Assembly (NCBI GenBank): GCA_020137815.1
Contig: CM035352.1
Coordinates: 8,920,416-8,984,415, forward strand
Direction: 5' to 3'
DNA: 64,000 nucleotides
DNA from: Hormiphora californensis
Taxonomy: Eukaryota; Ctenophora; Tentaculata; Cydippida; Pleurobrachiidae
Positions within the stretch are counted from its first letter, which is position 1; the number at the start of each line of letters is the position of its first letter. Under the pieces are notes generated by a model. The model had not been told where the DNA came from, did no database searches, and saw nothing but the letters and a program-made list of their open reading frames with translations. Position numbers and translations under genes: made by a program. Of the stretch, positions 1-10,964 are shown piece after piece.

Positions 1-683
1 GGCTCCAATTCCTCCAGGAGCACTTCCTCATGACCACTCCTCATCAAGTCCCTCTTAAGTTGGTCTAAATCTCTTTTCAGAGGTGAGGGTCTAGAATTCC
101 GGTTAACAACTCGAATCATCTGGGACATTACAACAGATCTGAAGACATGTTGGGGATGGAAACTGTCTGTCTTCAGATAGAGGCGTGCATCAGTCTCCTT
201 CCTAAACAAAGTATAGTCCAAGCCCGTGTTACTGAGATTGAACTTGATGTCCAGGTAGTTAACTTCAGTCCCTATTTGGGAATCTCCGAAAACGATTCCG
301 AGCGGTGCCGTCATGGAGTTTAAACGGTCAATGTATACACTAAAGGACCTTTCTGTTCCCCTCCAAAAACCCAAAACGTCATCTATGAAACGTCTCCAAA
401 ATGTAACCTGCTTAGGAATCGCGCCTGGCAGTTTGATGAAAAGAAGGTAATGGAGCGTTATATCTGCAATCTGGCGGGAAATACAATTTCCCGTTGGAAT
501 TCCTCTCACGCCTTTGTACACTGATCCCTCGAATGTGACAAATGACTCCCTCAGTATCAAAACTGTAAAGTTTCTCACCGTAGTCGCCACCTTGTGCGGT
601 GTTCTGCACACCCTTAAAGCGTCATCGAGAGCTTCTAGGGCTAGGGAAGGGTCAATACTGGGGTACAATGCAATAACATCAAG
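1..683 (-). mobile_element. Penelope-like reverse transcriptase fragment (open at window edge)
   Basis: An open minus-strand frame of about 227 codons runs off the left edge. In order it shows LDVIALYPSID (the position of the RT motif A aspartate), GVRGIPTGNCISRQIAD (template-grip region), FWRRFIDDVLGFW (catalytic DD of motif C), NYLDIKF, and LYLKTDSFHPQHVF followed by SQMIRVVNR. The combination of an I-D-D catalytic box with the later 'HP.H...S.SQ..R' block is typical of Penelope-like RTs and not of the YADD type of CR1/L2/jockey LINEs. No endonuclease is visible, because the frame is cut at 683 where it meets the LINE ORF1 of the next feature, and the other end lies outside the window. The RT is therefore partial and its activity cannot be judged. 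Family assignment is by motif only. Confidence 0.7.
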
Positions 684-1728
684 TGTTACTATCCGTAGTT
701 ATTGTAGCATAGGATGACATGGTTCTCGGCCTGCCCACGTCAGTTGGCTGGGTGTTATTTCCCTTCACGTTGGCAGGAGCACGACGGGTGTTCCTCAGAT
801 GTTGAAAACGACAGTCAGTCTTGAGACATTGATGACTGAACTGTGAGGAACGACACAGGGGTGGGTGGAAATAGCGACATTCCTTACCCAGCTGACATCC
901 GTACTTCTTCATAGATCCGTGTGAGCAGTACTTCCGGCACAGTGGAGGGTGTGACTTCTGGCAAGCGACTCCGTTGACCATCTTTGTTCCAGCGCGACCA
1001 TGCTTGCAGCGATGTTGAAGGTATTGCTGGCACACTGGAATTGGTTTGTCTGCCTCACAATCGATCTGTTTCTCTTTTTCCTTGGGTAGTACTTTCTCCT
1101 TCCTATCACCGGTTGTGGTCACCTCCCCTGGTTTCTCGGCAACCTCAGCTGTCGACAGGAAGCTAAACTTCCTCCTCAAACTGTCATCATTTGCCTCGCT
1201 AGCTGCACTTTTAGGAGGACTGGCAAACTCCCCGTTTTCGCCAGAGAAAGTTTCCAGTCTGTTCTTTTTCATACAGCCTGAACAAATCCAAACAAAACCA
1301 GGAATACTACACTTGGGCTGCTGCTGGACTAGCTGGCAGTTGTGGCTACCACCGCCGCAGCTACTGCAGTTAAACCTGGATTTTTCTCCTCGTTTCAATG
1401 AGTAATCCAACTCACAGGCCTCGCAAAACTGAGGGAAGAGACCCTCGATAGCCATGATTAGCCAGTCAATGAGGCTCGATTTGCTACGGTACCTTCTGCT
1501 GACACCATCGTCGGTCCGGGGCTTACCTCCCAGAAAGACAGCGGCCTCCTCCAGAACGGGAACATCAAACTTGTCCAGGTTGTTCAGGTTGGTCTGATAC
1601 TTCTTTGCTGCTGGGTTGTAGGCCTTCAGGACTCGCTTAACCTCATCACCACAATCAGAATCCTTACTTAGCTCTGACAGGATAGCCTTCTGCTTTCCCA
1701 GGATAGCTTTCTCGTTGGCTTCAGACAT
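679..1728 (-). CDS. LINE ORF1 protein with PHD-like and CCCH zinc fingers
   Basis: This 349-codon frame encodes an ORF1-type protein of CR1/L2-like non-LTR retrotransposons. Such proteins bind the element RNA. Around residues 100-155 a Cys/His cluster (CEACELDY, CSSCGGGSHNC, VWICSGC) looks PHD-like. Around 230-315 there is a tandem CCCH array with the pattern CQQYLQHRCKHG, CQKSHPPLCRKYCSHG, CRYFHPPLC and CRFQHL, which is common in invertebrate LINE ORF1 proteins. A second copy lies at 13860-14577 and continues about 60 residues beyond the point where this one stops. Here the frame ends in TGA at 679-681 exactly where the Penelope-like RT frame begins, so the LINE lost its 3' part, including its own endonuclease and RT. 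The start is the first ATG of the frame. Recognition of the family is strong; function in this copy is unlikely. Confidence 0.85.
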   Translation of the reverse strand: MSEANEKAILGKQKAILSELSKDSDCGDEVKRVLKAYNPAAKKYQTNLNNLDKFDVPVLEEAAVFLGGKPRTDDGVSRRYRSKSSLIDWLIMAIEGLFPQFCEACELDYSLKRGEKSRFNCSSCGGGSHNCQLVQQQPKCSIPGFVWICSGCMKKNRLETFSGENGEFASPPKSAASEANDDSLRRKFSFLSTAEVAEKPGEVTTTGDRKEKVLPKEKEKQIDCEADKPIPVCQQYLQHRCKHGRAGTKMVNGVACQKSHPPLCRKYCSHGSMKKYGCQLGKECRYFHPPLCRSSQFSHQCLKTDCRFQHLRNTRRAPANVKGNNTQPTDVGRPRTMSSYATITTDSNT

Positions 1729-1931
1729 AGTTTCCAGGGGTGGTCACTTGTACATGGCTCAAATTAATTTGTTTAAAGTAGTGTTGAAAAGTTTGAAACA
1801 CTAAAGCTTAAAATGTTAAAATATAAAGCTTAAAATGTTAAAATATGGAGTTTAACTGTCAGCACTCACGGGTTTTTTAATTTTTTGCCCCCCCCCTTTC
1901 GCTCGCAGCTCGCTCGGCGTGATTCAACAAA

Positions 1932-2153
1932 CAGTGGTCATCCGACATAATTGCCACATCTCGACGTGAACTTCGACGTTGAATTCGACGAGAAATAGCA
2001 GGCGTTTGTAGTTATGAACGCCTGCTGTGCGCGGCACATTGGCACGTGCGGCATGGGCAGCAGGCGTTCATAACTACAAACGCCTGCTATTCCTCGTCGA
2101 ATTCCACGTCGAAGTTCACGTCGAGATATGGCAATTATGTCGGATGACCACTG
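1932..2153. repeat. 222 bp near-perfect palindrome (MITE-like)
   Basis: The segment begins CAGTGGTCATCCGACATAAT and ends with its complement. The arms are about 80 bp and also pair through the GCAGGCGTT blocks at about 2005 and 2065. The short centre is GC-rich (GTGCGCGGCACATTGGCACG). No target-site duplication is obvious. It lies between the LINE ORF1 and the 3' end of the CEP97-like gene. Confidence 0.85.
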
Positions 2154-2557
2154 AAAACAAGGTTTTTAGGGTTAGGAGTTATTGTTAGGGCTTGAGATAA
2201 TCTATCATTTAATCAAGAGACAAGGGTTTTTGTGGTTACAGGTGCGAGTAGCGACGAAAGCCTGGGTGATGGGTCCGCCGTCCGGGACCCACTTTTCGGG
2301 TGAAACAAGAGCAAAACTGGAAAAACTAGCAAAAAGTGGAAAAATGACACGATTTTTGAATTTTGATGTGCGTGCGCCGCGCTTGGGGGTCGTCGCGCGC
2401 ATAAGGGGATTGCAGCGCATGCCAATTTTAACGGCGTCCGCCGTTTCGATTGGAACCCGTTCAAAACCAATTGAAAAATGACTTGTTTCACCATGCATAA
2501 AATTAAATAAAACTTTACAAAAACATGTTAAATGCAACCAGTGAAAACACACAAAAA
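2154..2557. other. 3' flank / probable 3' UTR of the CEP97-like gene
   Basis: About 400 bp separate the palindrome from the CEP97-like stop codon. A 118-codon minus-strand frame crosses it but lacks coding character. No canonical AATAAA was seen on the minus strand close to the stop, so the 3' end is unresolved. Confidence 0.4.
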
Positions 2558-5500
2558 TCACTCATTCAAAAGCTGGCTAATTGACTTAAACTGATCCATT
2601 TTGTTTTTCTCGCCACCATTCTTCTCCGAAACAGCCGCCTCTAGACTGTTCCTGATAAGATTTATCGTGTTTTTAACCATCCCTGCAGCAGCGGCCGTGC
2701 TAGTTGGTTGTTGAGGTGAAGCCGGTAGTGAGTTATACTGCCGCTCTCTCAGGGGGGAGGTGGGAGGTATACCATACTCACTCCCAGTCGACCTGAACAG
2801 ACCAGAGAAGGGTGGAGGGGAGGGTGGTACAGCACTGGCCCCTCTTTCATCTTGGGGGGGCAGGGAAAATGAGGCCAGGAGAGTGCTCATAAGCCCATCT
2901 GTTTGAGTGGTTGAGGTTGAGAGAGGGGCACAGGGAGGTGTGTTGGTTGAGGCTGTTGTAGTTTCTTGGGCTGTACGTTTTGCCAGATTAGCTATGATAT
3001 GTCGATACATCGTACTCGTTTCTCGCTCCTGGGGGATAGGAAATACTGTATTCGGAGAAAATATAGTTGTTTTTTGACAATGATAGTTGGTATTTTATAG
3101 TTGACAGAGAAGGGTAGTATTTGATAGTGGAGTGAGAGTTGTTCAGTTACCCGTTTGAGTGCAGCATTGAGTTGTTCAACTTGGCTTGTCAGGAGTTCTA
3201 CAGCTGATTGGTATCTGGTGATAGCCATGTTTCCAATTGTAGGCCTATTGTGCCGTCTGGACAACCATCCTCTCCATACCGACTGTATCCGGACCACACC
3301 AGCCAACTCTGAAAAGAGGAGGGGTTATTATGCGGGGGATGGGGAGTATTAGGGGATATGGGGACTGGGGAGTATTAGTAGGGACAGGTAAGCCGTAAGG
3401 GTCACGGGGGAGTATTAGGGGAATTATGAATTAGGGAAAGGAATAGGTTCGCGCCAAGTAGATTGAATGGGATACTGGATAGTGAAATGAGCGAGCTTTT
3501 ATATTTAGGTTGGCATTGTAAATCTAAATAAAGATAAACCTTTTTCTGTCAGGTTAGGTAGTGTATACTGTGTAGTAGAGAGTAGGGGCGAGGACACCCT
3601 ACTCAGATCTTCAAAGAGACTCCCCTCCCCAATCTCTGAGGCATCCTCCTCGAAACTGGTTACATCTCCCTCCGTACCACAATATTGCTCAAAACACACC
3701 CCACTTTCAATGGAGATATGGATACTTTCACTGTCCAGCTCTGGTTCTGAGGGATCATTGTTTTGATTAGAGAGAGCTGGTCCAGCAAGGCAAGGATATC
3801 AGAGAGGGTACATTAGTTGGGGAGGGAGTGAGGGACCCCTCACTCAACAAGCATTAGTGAATAGTGGGAGTTGTCTTGTCCCTACACACTTCTTTTTAGA
3901 ACAAGCATTAGTGAACTGTGGAGTGGGAGTTGAATAGTGGAACCTAAAAGAGTGCCATAAAAGGTGCCCTTGTTTAGTAAGCACTGCTGAATAGAAACCA
4001 AATACAACTAAGCTAAGATACCTGCGCCCCAATCACTTTTGTGACCCATTATTTACCTGTGGCAACTGTTTCGAGATGATCCTGTGGAGATTCCTGGATC
4101 TCTTCTACAACTGCAGGCCTAGAGGAGTAGTATTAGTAGCACTAGTAGTTCCAAGGGTTAGGACTGCCTTTAATTGGAATTATAGGAAAAACATCTTAAT
4201 TACAATTAGTCGTACCGTTGACTATTTATTGGCTCAACTTCTGCTGTCCCTTTATCCGCTGGTACAGGTCTCATTTTAGATGCTAGCTCTTCCGCTTCTT
4301 GCCTAGTGTTATGTTATGTTAAACACGCACGGTATGCATGATTGGAACAGTCTAAATTGCACACATGTCACACACATTTGTCGCGGCTAGCTGGAGACGG
4401 TTGGGGGAACAGGGGACGGAAGGTACGGTCGCGCACTGCTCGCAACATAAGAAGCACCCCGCGCGTTCCTGCAAGTATGGTTACAGGCGGGAGATTTGTA
4501 TTTAGATCGATGTCCCACTTTTCAGCCGATATCATGAGATTGGGAAGATTGAAGATGATTGAGAAGGGTTTTGTGGGCCGTGGGGACGTTTAATTAACAA
4601 AAAACAGATGCTGATATGTTAATTAACAAGCTATTGTAATATCTACCAACCTAAGAGTGTCAGTAACTAATGTTCCATCAATTGTAGTCACATTTGAACA
4701 GCACATAGCCACAAATGTCTGGTAGGTCCCCTTATTAGATCCAGTACAGCATCTGTTACCTTCCAGTGTTATCTCTTCTAGACACCTGGGGGTCAAATAT
4801 TGGATTATTAGTTAATTAATTAAATTATTGATCTGAGTTTGAAATATTTGTTTAGAGCTTTGTTTCGTATGCAACGTCTCTGTGTGTATAATATATCACT
4901 TATTATAGGGCCAGTCATGTTTTGAGTTAGGCCACTCACGTCACTCACACACATACTTGCATCTCTCAACACATAGTTGAATCTAAACACATAGTTGAAT
5001 CTAAACACATAGTTCAGTCTAAACACATAGTTGCATCTAAACACATAGTTGAATCTAAACACATCTCAATACATGCTCTAGAGCAGTGGGCCACACTAAA
5101 TAGCGCCTCTATTGTTTCCCGGTTCGGAGAGGGCAGCCTTTTGTGAGCCAACTCTACCGATAAATCAACTTGGTTACACCTTTTAAAATGGGTCACACCA
5201 GGGGGGGGGGGGGGGAAAGGGGGTGGTCCCCGTTAACTCACCTTAGTCTGGTCAGGTAGGCAAGTTGTCCGATATCAGTTATCTTGTTATCATGTAGAGA
5301 CAACACTTTTATGTTACCTCCTGGGAGACAGTGAGGCACTGATTCAAGTGTGGATATTTCGTTACCTTGAACATGCAGCTCCTGTTGGGAGAAGGGCGGT
5401 ATTGGGAGAGGGAGGGGTGGTTATAATAGTGGGGTTAGGAGAGAGACGGGGTGGTTATAGTGGGGACTGGGGTTAGGATAGTTGTTAGGGGAGGGGTTAT

Positions 5501-6291
5501 CCGTTTTAGTGGGGTTTTTCAACCCTCCGAAGCAAAGAAGAGTATGTAGGTACAATATTGGGGGGAGGGGGTTGCCATGGTGACCTCCCCCAGTAATACA
5601 GGGGTTGCCATGGTAACCAATCAATACCTTGAGGTTAATTAAAGTTGATATGTCTGCTATCTCTGTAATACTATTGTAGGACAAGTCCAGTTTGACGAGA
5701 GATGTACAGTGGTAGAGACCAGTAAAATTCTGCAGGCAGTTCCGAGATAGATTTAGTTCCATTAGTTCACCACACTCACTCACACCTGATACGGGGGAAA
5801 TTTACTAAATAATACTACGTACAGGGCTGTACCCAGGGTGGTTTTTACACCGGATACCCCTAGCTGAACTGCTGAATTTTACCTGTGATGCGAGATACAA
5901 TATTATTGATCAGATGTAAGAGGCGCAGGTTGGGTAGATGGGCTACTGGTGACATATCTGATATCTGGTTGTGACAGGCTGACAACTGAAATAAGTGGGG
6001 TATTAAAAATCACTATTTAATAAGCTAATTGACTAAATAATTAACTAATTAATCAGCTGACTAATTAGCTAATAACGGGTAAAAACAACTAATTACAACT
6101 ACTTCTTTATATGTATATGTATATGTATGTAGTTTTATCACCTGTAATAGTGTGGTACAGTATTTGACATGCCGTATGTCCAGCAAATCGTTGCCATCGA
6201 GAATTAGAGTTTTTGATCGGAACTTGGTGGGGGGAATGTAGTCTGTTAGCCTCCTGTTGGCAAGGTTACAACACTGCTCCGACATTGTCAT
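2558..6291 (-). CDS. CEP97: CEP97-like leucine-rich repeat and IQ motif centrosomal protein, ten exons
   Basis: Exons on the minus strand (plus coordinates): 6142-6291, 5883-5985, 5628-5785, 5242-5381, 4651-4785, 4216-4302, 4057-4118, 3540-3776, 3151-3308, 2558-3028. All introns are GT-AG and phases agree throughout, giving 1701 bp and 566 aa. Residues 1-230 carry SDS22-like leucine-rich repeats (TLILDGNDL, LRLLHLINN, LMELNLSRN, LVKLDLSYN, IKVLSLHDN) with a cap-like end (CLEEITLEGNRC). An acidic Ser/Glu-rich stretch is followed by an IQ motif (VVRIQSVWRGWLSRR) near 365 and a helical segment, then a Pro/Ser/Thr-rich tail. In known animals CEP97 works with CP110 at the distal centriole and restrains ciliogenesis. 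LRR order, the 'LP....I.VLSL..N.I' repeat and the IQ position fit CEP97 better than other LRR-IQ proteins. It is shorter than the human protein (about 865 aa). The second Met (6285) could be the start. The terminal exon choice is the least certain. Confidence 0.8.
4969..5064. repeat. 18 bp intronic minisatellite in the CEP97-like gene
   Basis: Five or so units of about 18 bp (AACACATAGTTGAATCTA with single-base variants) lie in the intron between exons 4 and 5. Reading frames through it give the spurious repeats NYVFRF and MCLDAT. Confidence 0.85.
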
Positions 6292-6624
6292 CCTGCCCCT
6301 GAATTAGAGAAGTAAAATGAGAAGTTGGCATTGGTTGAATATATTGGTAAAACAGGGAATAACAGGGGGATTTTATAAATCCTCAGAGAGATGGAGCCTG
6401 GAGGCACAACAGGTGATGATCTCATAACTCTGTCACCTGCAACAAGGGTGAAGTGACCTAATCTGTCAAGTTTCACATGCTATTTGCTAAGCACGTCCAC
6501 CACGTACAACAGGACTGAAGTCACCCCACATGTGACTCCTGGGGAAATTGAGATAAAACTAGGCGCACACCGTGTCGTATAAAAACACAGCTCTGCAGGC
6601 CGGTGTGTAGAATTACACAGTATC
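6292..6624. promoter_or_regulatory. Divergent promoter region between CEP97-like and NRF-like genes
   Basis: The two intact genes are transcribed away from each other with 333 bp between start codons. The interval holds no other plausible gene. Co-regulation is an inference from spacing only. Confidence 0.6.
6578..6584 (+). promoter_or_regulatory. Candidate TATA box of the NRF-like gene
   Basis: TATAAAA lies 41 bp upstream of the chosen ATG at 6625. A start site about 30 bp downstream would leave a very short 5' UTR. Confidence 0.45.
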
Positions 6625-9600
6625 ATGCTTCTGTTGCTTCTCTTTGCTGGCCTCCTATCAGGAGCTGTTGCTGCCAAGGAACAATATCCTCTCCATGGAA
6701 CTCCTTTACCATTTTCCCAACCATGGGCCAACCCAGGCCTCAACGAGACATCCCTAGTCCTGGTTATGGACCTACTAAAGTCCATCAATATGGATATGGT
6801 CCTGGAGGGTGCGATAAGATCATCAGATCTCGGGAACTCATCAGCATGTCTCACCAAACTGAATGCCCTTACATCGTTCTCTAACCCCACTGAATCTATA
6901 TCTTATTTTGATACCCTGGGAAAACCAGCCTCGGGACTCACCCGAAACCTCTTCGGGGCTAACTTCATGGGTAGTTATGATGAGTGTATGACATTGAAAA
7001 ACAGTAGTTCTGGGTACTATGAGTGGTGTGCTGCTCACCTGACAGTCAACATCTCTCTAGGACCTGCCCTCACATACCCAGTACCCATCCGGTGGACGCT
7101 CTGTCAGCCCTTGGAGTGCAGGGAGGGAGATATTAGCCCGGTGGTGAGCTCTCTCTTCCAGGAGATAACGACACTGACAAAGGGAGCGGTGAAACTGGGA
7201 TCTTTCTATCAGATCTGTAATGTAGACGATAGTTACACCGCAGGAGCCTATATTGGTATGATACTGGCGGGATTGTTTGCTGTTTTGGTTACCATGGCAA
7301 CCATGTACCGGGCAGTGGCCCCTGTATTGGATAGTGCCCTACAGTCCGATAGTCCTTGGGACAAGACAGTGCTGGTGTCAGAAGATGGCCTCCAAAAAGA
7401 TGAGGTGTCTCCAACAGAAAAACAGAATGTCCCAGATTCAAAACTGGACAAGTTAGTGAGGTGTTTCGCCCTCCAGGACACCATGTCTGATCTCACTAGC
7501 ACGGATGTTAAATCTGGGCAGGTGCTGTGTCTAAATGGTATACGGGTTCTCAGTATCAACTGGGTTATCCTGGGCCACTCATTCGCCTACTTTCTGAATC
7601 CCTCCGTGACCGGTGATTTGGGATATATGGGGGAGATTATCAAACGTCATTCCTTTGATACTGTCTCAAACGGCTTCCCATCCGTCGACTCCTTCTTCGC
7701 ACTAAGCGGTTTCCTCGTGGCGTATCTGCTCCTGAAGCAGCTCACCAGGAAGGGAAGTCTCACTCCAGTTCAGTGGATCTCCTACTACGTCCACCGGTAC
7801 ATCAGACTGACAATACCCTTCTCGATGGTGATACTGATAGAGGGGTTCTGTTATCAAGTGTGGTTTACAGGGCCCCAGCGACCTGAGATACAGGGAGCCC
7901 CAGGTAACTAGGGGTAACTAGGTGGTAGTTAGATAGTTAACTAGGTGGTAACAAGGGGGTAACTAGAGGGTAGTTTAGGAGACAGGAATCACCACACACC
8001 TCAATTATGTGATGATACCAATTGACAACCATACACCCACAGGTTGTCACAAGTCCTGGTGGAATAACCTGCTATACATCCAGAACCTCTACCCCTGGAA
8101 GGTGGACACGCCCGGTACTTGTGTTGGACAGGCCTGGTACCTGGCTAATGACATGCAGTTTTATATATTCGCACCTCTTTTTATCCTTCCCCTATTTTAC
8201 AAGCCTAAACTAGGTAAGTTCCCCAGTTTTATAAGCCTAAACTAGGTAAGTTCCCCTGTTTTATAAACCTAAACTAGGTAAGTTCCCCTGTTTTATAAGC
8301 CTAAACTAGGTAAGTTACACTAGACAGTAGACACCAGGAACCGACCGGACCAAGTAAACAACCAATCAGAGCTCGTTATTTAGGTCACGTGACTGGTTAT
8401 CAGCCAATCAGGGACCAGTATTTCCTAATTCGGTCGGTTCCTGGTAGACACTCTCCTTGTATTGTTCAATGTTCATGTATATTTTTTTAGGGTAACACAA
8501 CACTCTCCTTATATTTTGTCATTTCTTGTTACCCCTAACCCCCCTTTGACCTTCAAATCCATCTTACATCCAGGTGGTTTCCTTCTAACTGGAGCGGTGT
8601 CCGCTAGTGCAATAGCAGCAGCAGTGATCACATTCCACTACAAGCTGGGAATCTCCCTCATGGGGAACACCAACCCTGACCAGTTCTGGCTGACCTACGA
8701 TAAGCCGTGGATACGGTGTACGCCCTATCTTATTGGCATAGCGGGCGGTTGGTTCTACTGGGCATGGGGAGAACATATCGTATCAATAGTTCACAATACA
8801 CCCATGGTTAGTTTAAGTCGCCTGACACTGTTTCCGTGCTCCGAATAAAAAGAAAGTATGAGCAATTCGTTAATATCGTTACGAATTCTAACAATCTATC
8901 TTTTAAGTCCAATATATTATAGCAGTCTAGATTTCATATATTTAGCGAGAATCCTGACCCATTTCCAATCCTCTCCGGCCTCCTCAGTACATTAAAGTAG
9001 CGCTGTCAGTGCCGGTTTGGTTAATTACCTTTGGTCTACAATACGGTGTTGTGTACGGTCCCCACAGTGATACCCAAAACGAGATATTCCTTCAACGACC
9101 TGCCCCAACGGCCGATGCAGTGGCGTATGGGTGTCTAGCACGCATCGCTTGGGCGGTTTCCCTTGTAACACAGGTCAGATTGAAATGTACTTTACACGTG
9201 TATCAAACATTAAAACTGAATTTGAATTTGAATTTAAACTCCCTGATAGTTGATACCTCATATATACATTACTGTACCACTACTAACTTCATTCTTCCCT
9301 GACTCGACTCTTTCTCTTTCCGCTCCAGGTGTTGCTATGTCAGTGTTCCCTTGGCGGGTTCATCAACTCTCTTCTATCCTGGAAGGGATGGCTGGTTCTC
9401 TCTCGACTCACCTACTCAGTCTACCTAGTCCACATGGGTCTACTTAGTATCGTCCTGCTTCAGATGAGGGGCTCTTTCTTCCTTCAACCTGCCTTCCAAA
9501 TGGTATGTTGTCATCTCACATCTGGTCTTAGGGAATAGATTACAGACTTAAGAGTCCACAAACCCCCCCAACTAAGTTTGTGCAATACCATTGTGAATCA

Positions 9601-9771
9601 TTGTCTGAATTCGAAACGCTCCTACAATGCAAGTGTCCCTAATAATACGATATTATATTGCAGTCTGTTGTCTACTTGGGAGTGTTGGCTATGAGCTACC
9701 TTTGGGGAGCAGTACTATATCTACTAGTGGAACTTCCCGTTGCTAAACTAGAGAGGGTTCTTTACCGATAA
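6625..9771 (+). CDS. NRF-type membrane acyltransferase (nose resistant to fluoxetine family), six exons
   Basis: Exons 6625-7903, 8043-8213, 8574-8806, 8988-9173, 9329-9502 and 9664-9771 join with GT-AG introns in matching phases (1,1,0,0,0) to give 2151 bp, 716 aa. A hydrophobic signal peptide (MLLLLLFAGLLSGAVAA) precedes the extracellular Cys-containing NRF domain, which ends in the characteristic RWTLCQPLECREGDI. A first membrane helix at about 210-235 is followed by a cytosolic loop and then the acyltransferase-3 domain: CLNGIRVLSINWVILGHS (putative catalytic His), VDSFFALSGFLVAYLLL, YYVHRYIRL, WWNNLLYIQN, WYLANDMQFYIFAPL and the C-terminal SRLTYSVYLVHMGLL. Family members are multi-pass proteins; in C. 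elegans nrf-6 and ndg-4 affect lipid uptake and drug response. The exact substrate is unknown. Length and motif order are those of an intact gene, and no frameshift is seen. The start is the only ATG giving the signal peptide. Confidence 0.93.
8204..8319 (+). repeat. Four tandem copies of a 32 bp unit containing the exon-2 splice donor
   Basis: CCTAAACTAGGTAAGTT recurs with GT positions at about 8214, 8246, 8278 and 8310, so the exon-2 end and its donor are duplicated three times into the intron. In the reading frame of exon 2 any downstream donor would add a unit ending AAC TAG and stop translation. The first donor is therefore the functional one in my model. Confidence 0.85.
8327..8451. mobile_element. 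hAT-like MITE with 8 bp target duplication, in intron 2 of the NRF-like gene
   Basis: The element occupies 8335-8443 (109 bp). It starts CAGGAACCGACCG and ends in the exact complement, CGGTCGGTTCCTG. It is bracketed by GTAGACAC at 8327-8334 and 8444-8451. An 8 bp duplication and CAGG termini are hAT hallmarks. The middle holds the palindrome GTCACGTGAC. The TIR resembles that of the element at 39496-40846. Confidence 0.9.
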
Positions 9772-10124
9772 CGATGCTAGTGGATGGTCTGACGATGCTA
9801 GTGGATGGTCTGACCAATGGTCAGGCCATCATGAAACTCTACAGAGAACTAGGAAGAATGAACTTTAGAGACCGGAAAGTGTTCTATGGGTAGCAATATC
9901 TTGCTATGCTACGAAGTCTGTCGTTCAGCTTCAGCCCAGTGTGAGACTGTGAGAGCTGACTGGGAACAAGCCCAGCAATATCATCTGTGTGCAGTGGTTA
10001 TTGAAATTATTGGTTGAATTTTCATTTTTCTATGTGTCGGTTACCGTTTATATTAAAAACCAAAACGTCGTTGACGCATACAACACCGAACACGAAAGAC
10101 GACCAATGCTCTTATGAAGCAGAC
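9772..10124. other. 3' flank of the NRF-like gene
   Basis: A 22 bp direct duplication (CGATGCTAGTGGATGGTCTGA) follows the stop codon immediately. ATTAAA at about 10052 is the only polyadenylation-like hexamer noticed; the true 3' end is not determined. No other gene is visible. Confidence 0.4.
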
Positions 10125-10127
10125 ACC

Positions 10128-10260
10128 AAATACAAATACAAATACAAATATACATTTATTGTCCGCTTTTCATTGTCCATATTTTAAAGAACAACACGAG
10201 TTCTGTTAGGTCTTGACTACTAGCATCACTTGGTGCAGACTTCGTCTCACTAACTCTCGT
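10128..10260 (-). mobile_element. LINE 3' end fragment with (TTTGTA)n tail
   Basis: On the minus strand the segment ends AATAAATGTATATTTG followed by TTTGTA-type repeats, a microsatellite tail of the sort that closes CR1/L2-like LINEs. The segment at 11391-11590 has the same ending next to a similar 'AAAAGCGG' block. No coding sequence remains. Confidence 0.45.
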
Positions 10261-10964
10261 TTCAAAAGCGGTTAGTTTTATACCAAGGATTTCCAGATAT
10301 TTTTCAAGAAGATATTTTCTGAAGGTAAGTTTTGTTAGTTAAACCATATTTAAATCGGATGATGAAATATACTGTCTCTGCTTACTGCAGATTAATAGAA
10401 TATGCTCTTGGATCTAGAGATCCAGAAATGAATATTTTAGCTCCAGGGCTTTAGCCCTTAAACAATCGATACTGTCTTATACAACCTGGGTGAGGATCTT
10501 TCTGCTGCACCTGTAGGAGAACCAAGGAGCGGGAGAGAATTCATACTAGCTTAAACTCACTTGTGTCCATACGATACACGGCATGCCTCACGGTAGCTCA
10601 CGCCTCACACCGGGGTCCGGGGTCTCAGATATCATAACATACACATTACATCCACGATTGGTCACAGTGTGAATTTAAATTCCTTTATTTTCTTTAAATG
10701 GAATGCTCCTCCGTGCCCTTAAACTCGTCTAGGGTGTCCATGGACACCTGGACACCCCCTTTGCGGCCTGCAAGGCCCTTGCATATCCTTCGATCGGTTC
10801 GATCGCGAGTTTTCCAGCGAGCGCTAAAGCCGCGGCAGAGCTTTTAAAAATGAGCGCGTTACATTCTTGGGAGCGCTTAATTTTAAGTTTCGGTCGCCGC
10901 GCGCCCGGATCAAAGCGCTTGATCCGCGATTTTCAGTTTCCGTTTTCGTTGTTTGTTCGTTAAA
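10261..10964. other. Intergenic sequence, nothing recognised
   Basis: This interval has no supportable ORF. It changes from AT-rich to GC-richer sequence near 10730-10920 (with GCGCGCCCGG and similar runs). I see no RNA gene or element boundary. Confidence 0.3.

Noticed and set aside
2205-2561. 118-codon minus-strand ORF after the CEP97-like stop
   Set aside because: No domain, no splice link to the gene, and low coding character; likely 3' UTR or flank.
6603-6890. ORFs overlapping the NRF-like start in other frames and on the other strand
   Set aside because: Shadows of the signal-peptide exon, which has clear family motifs.
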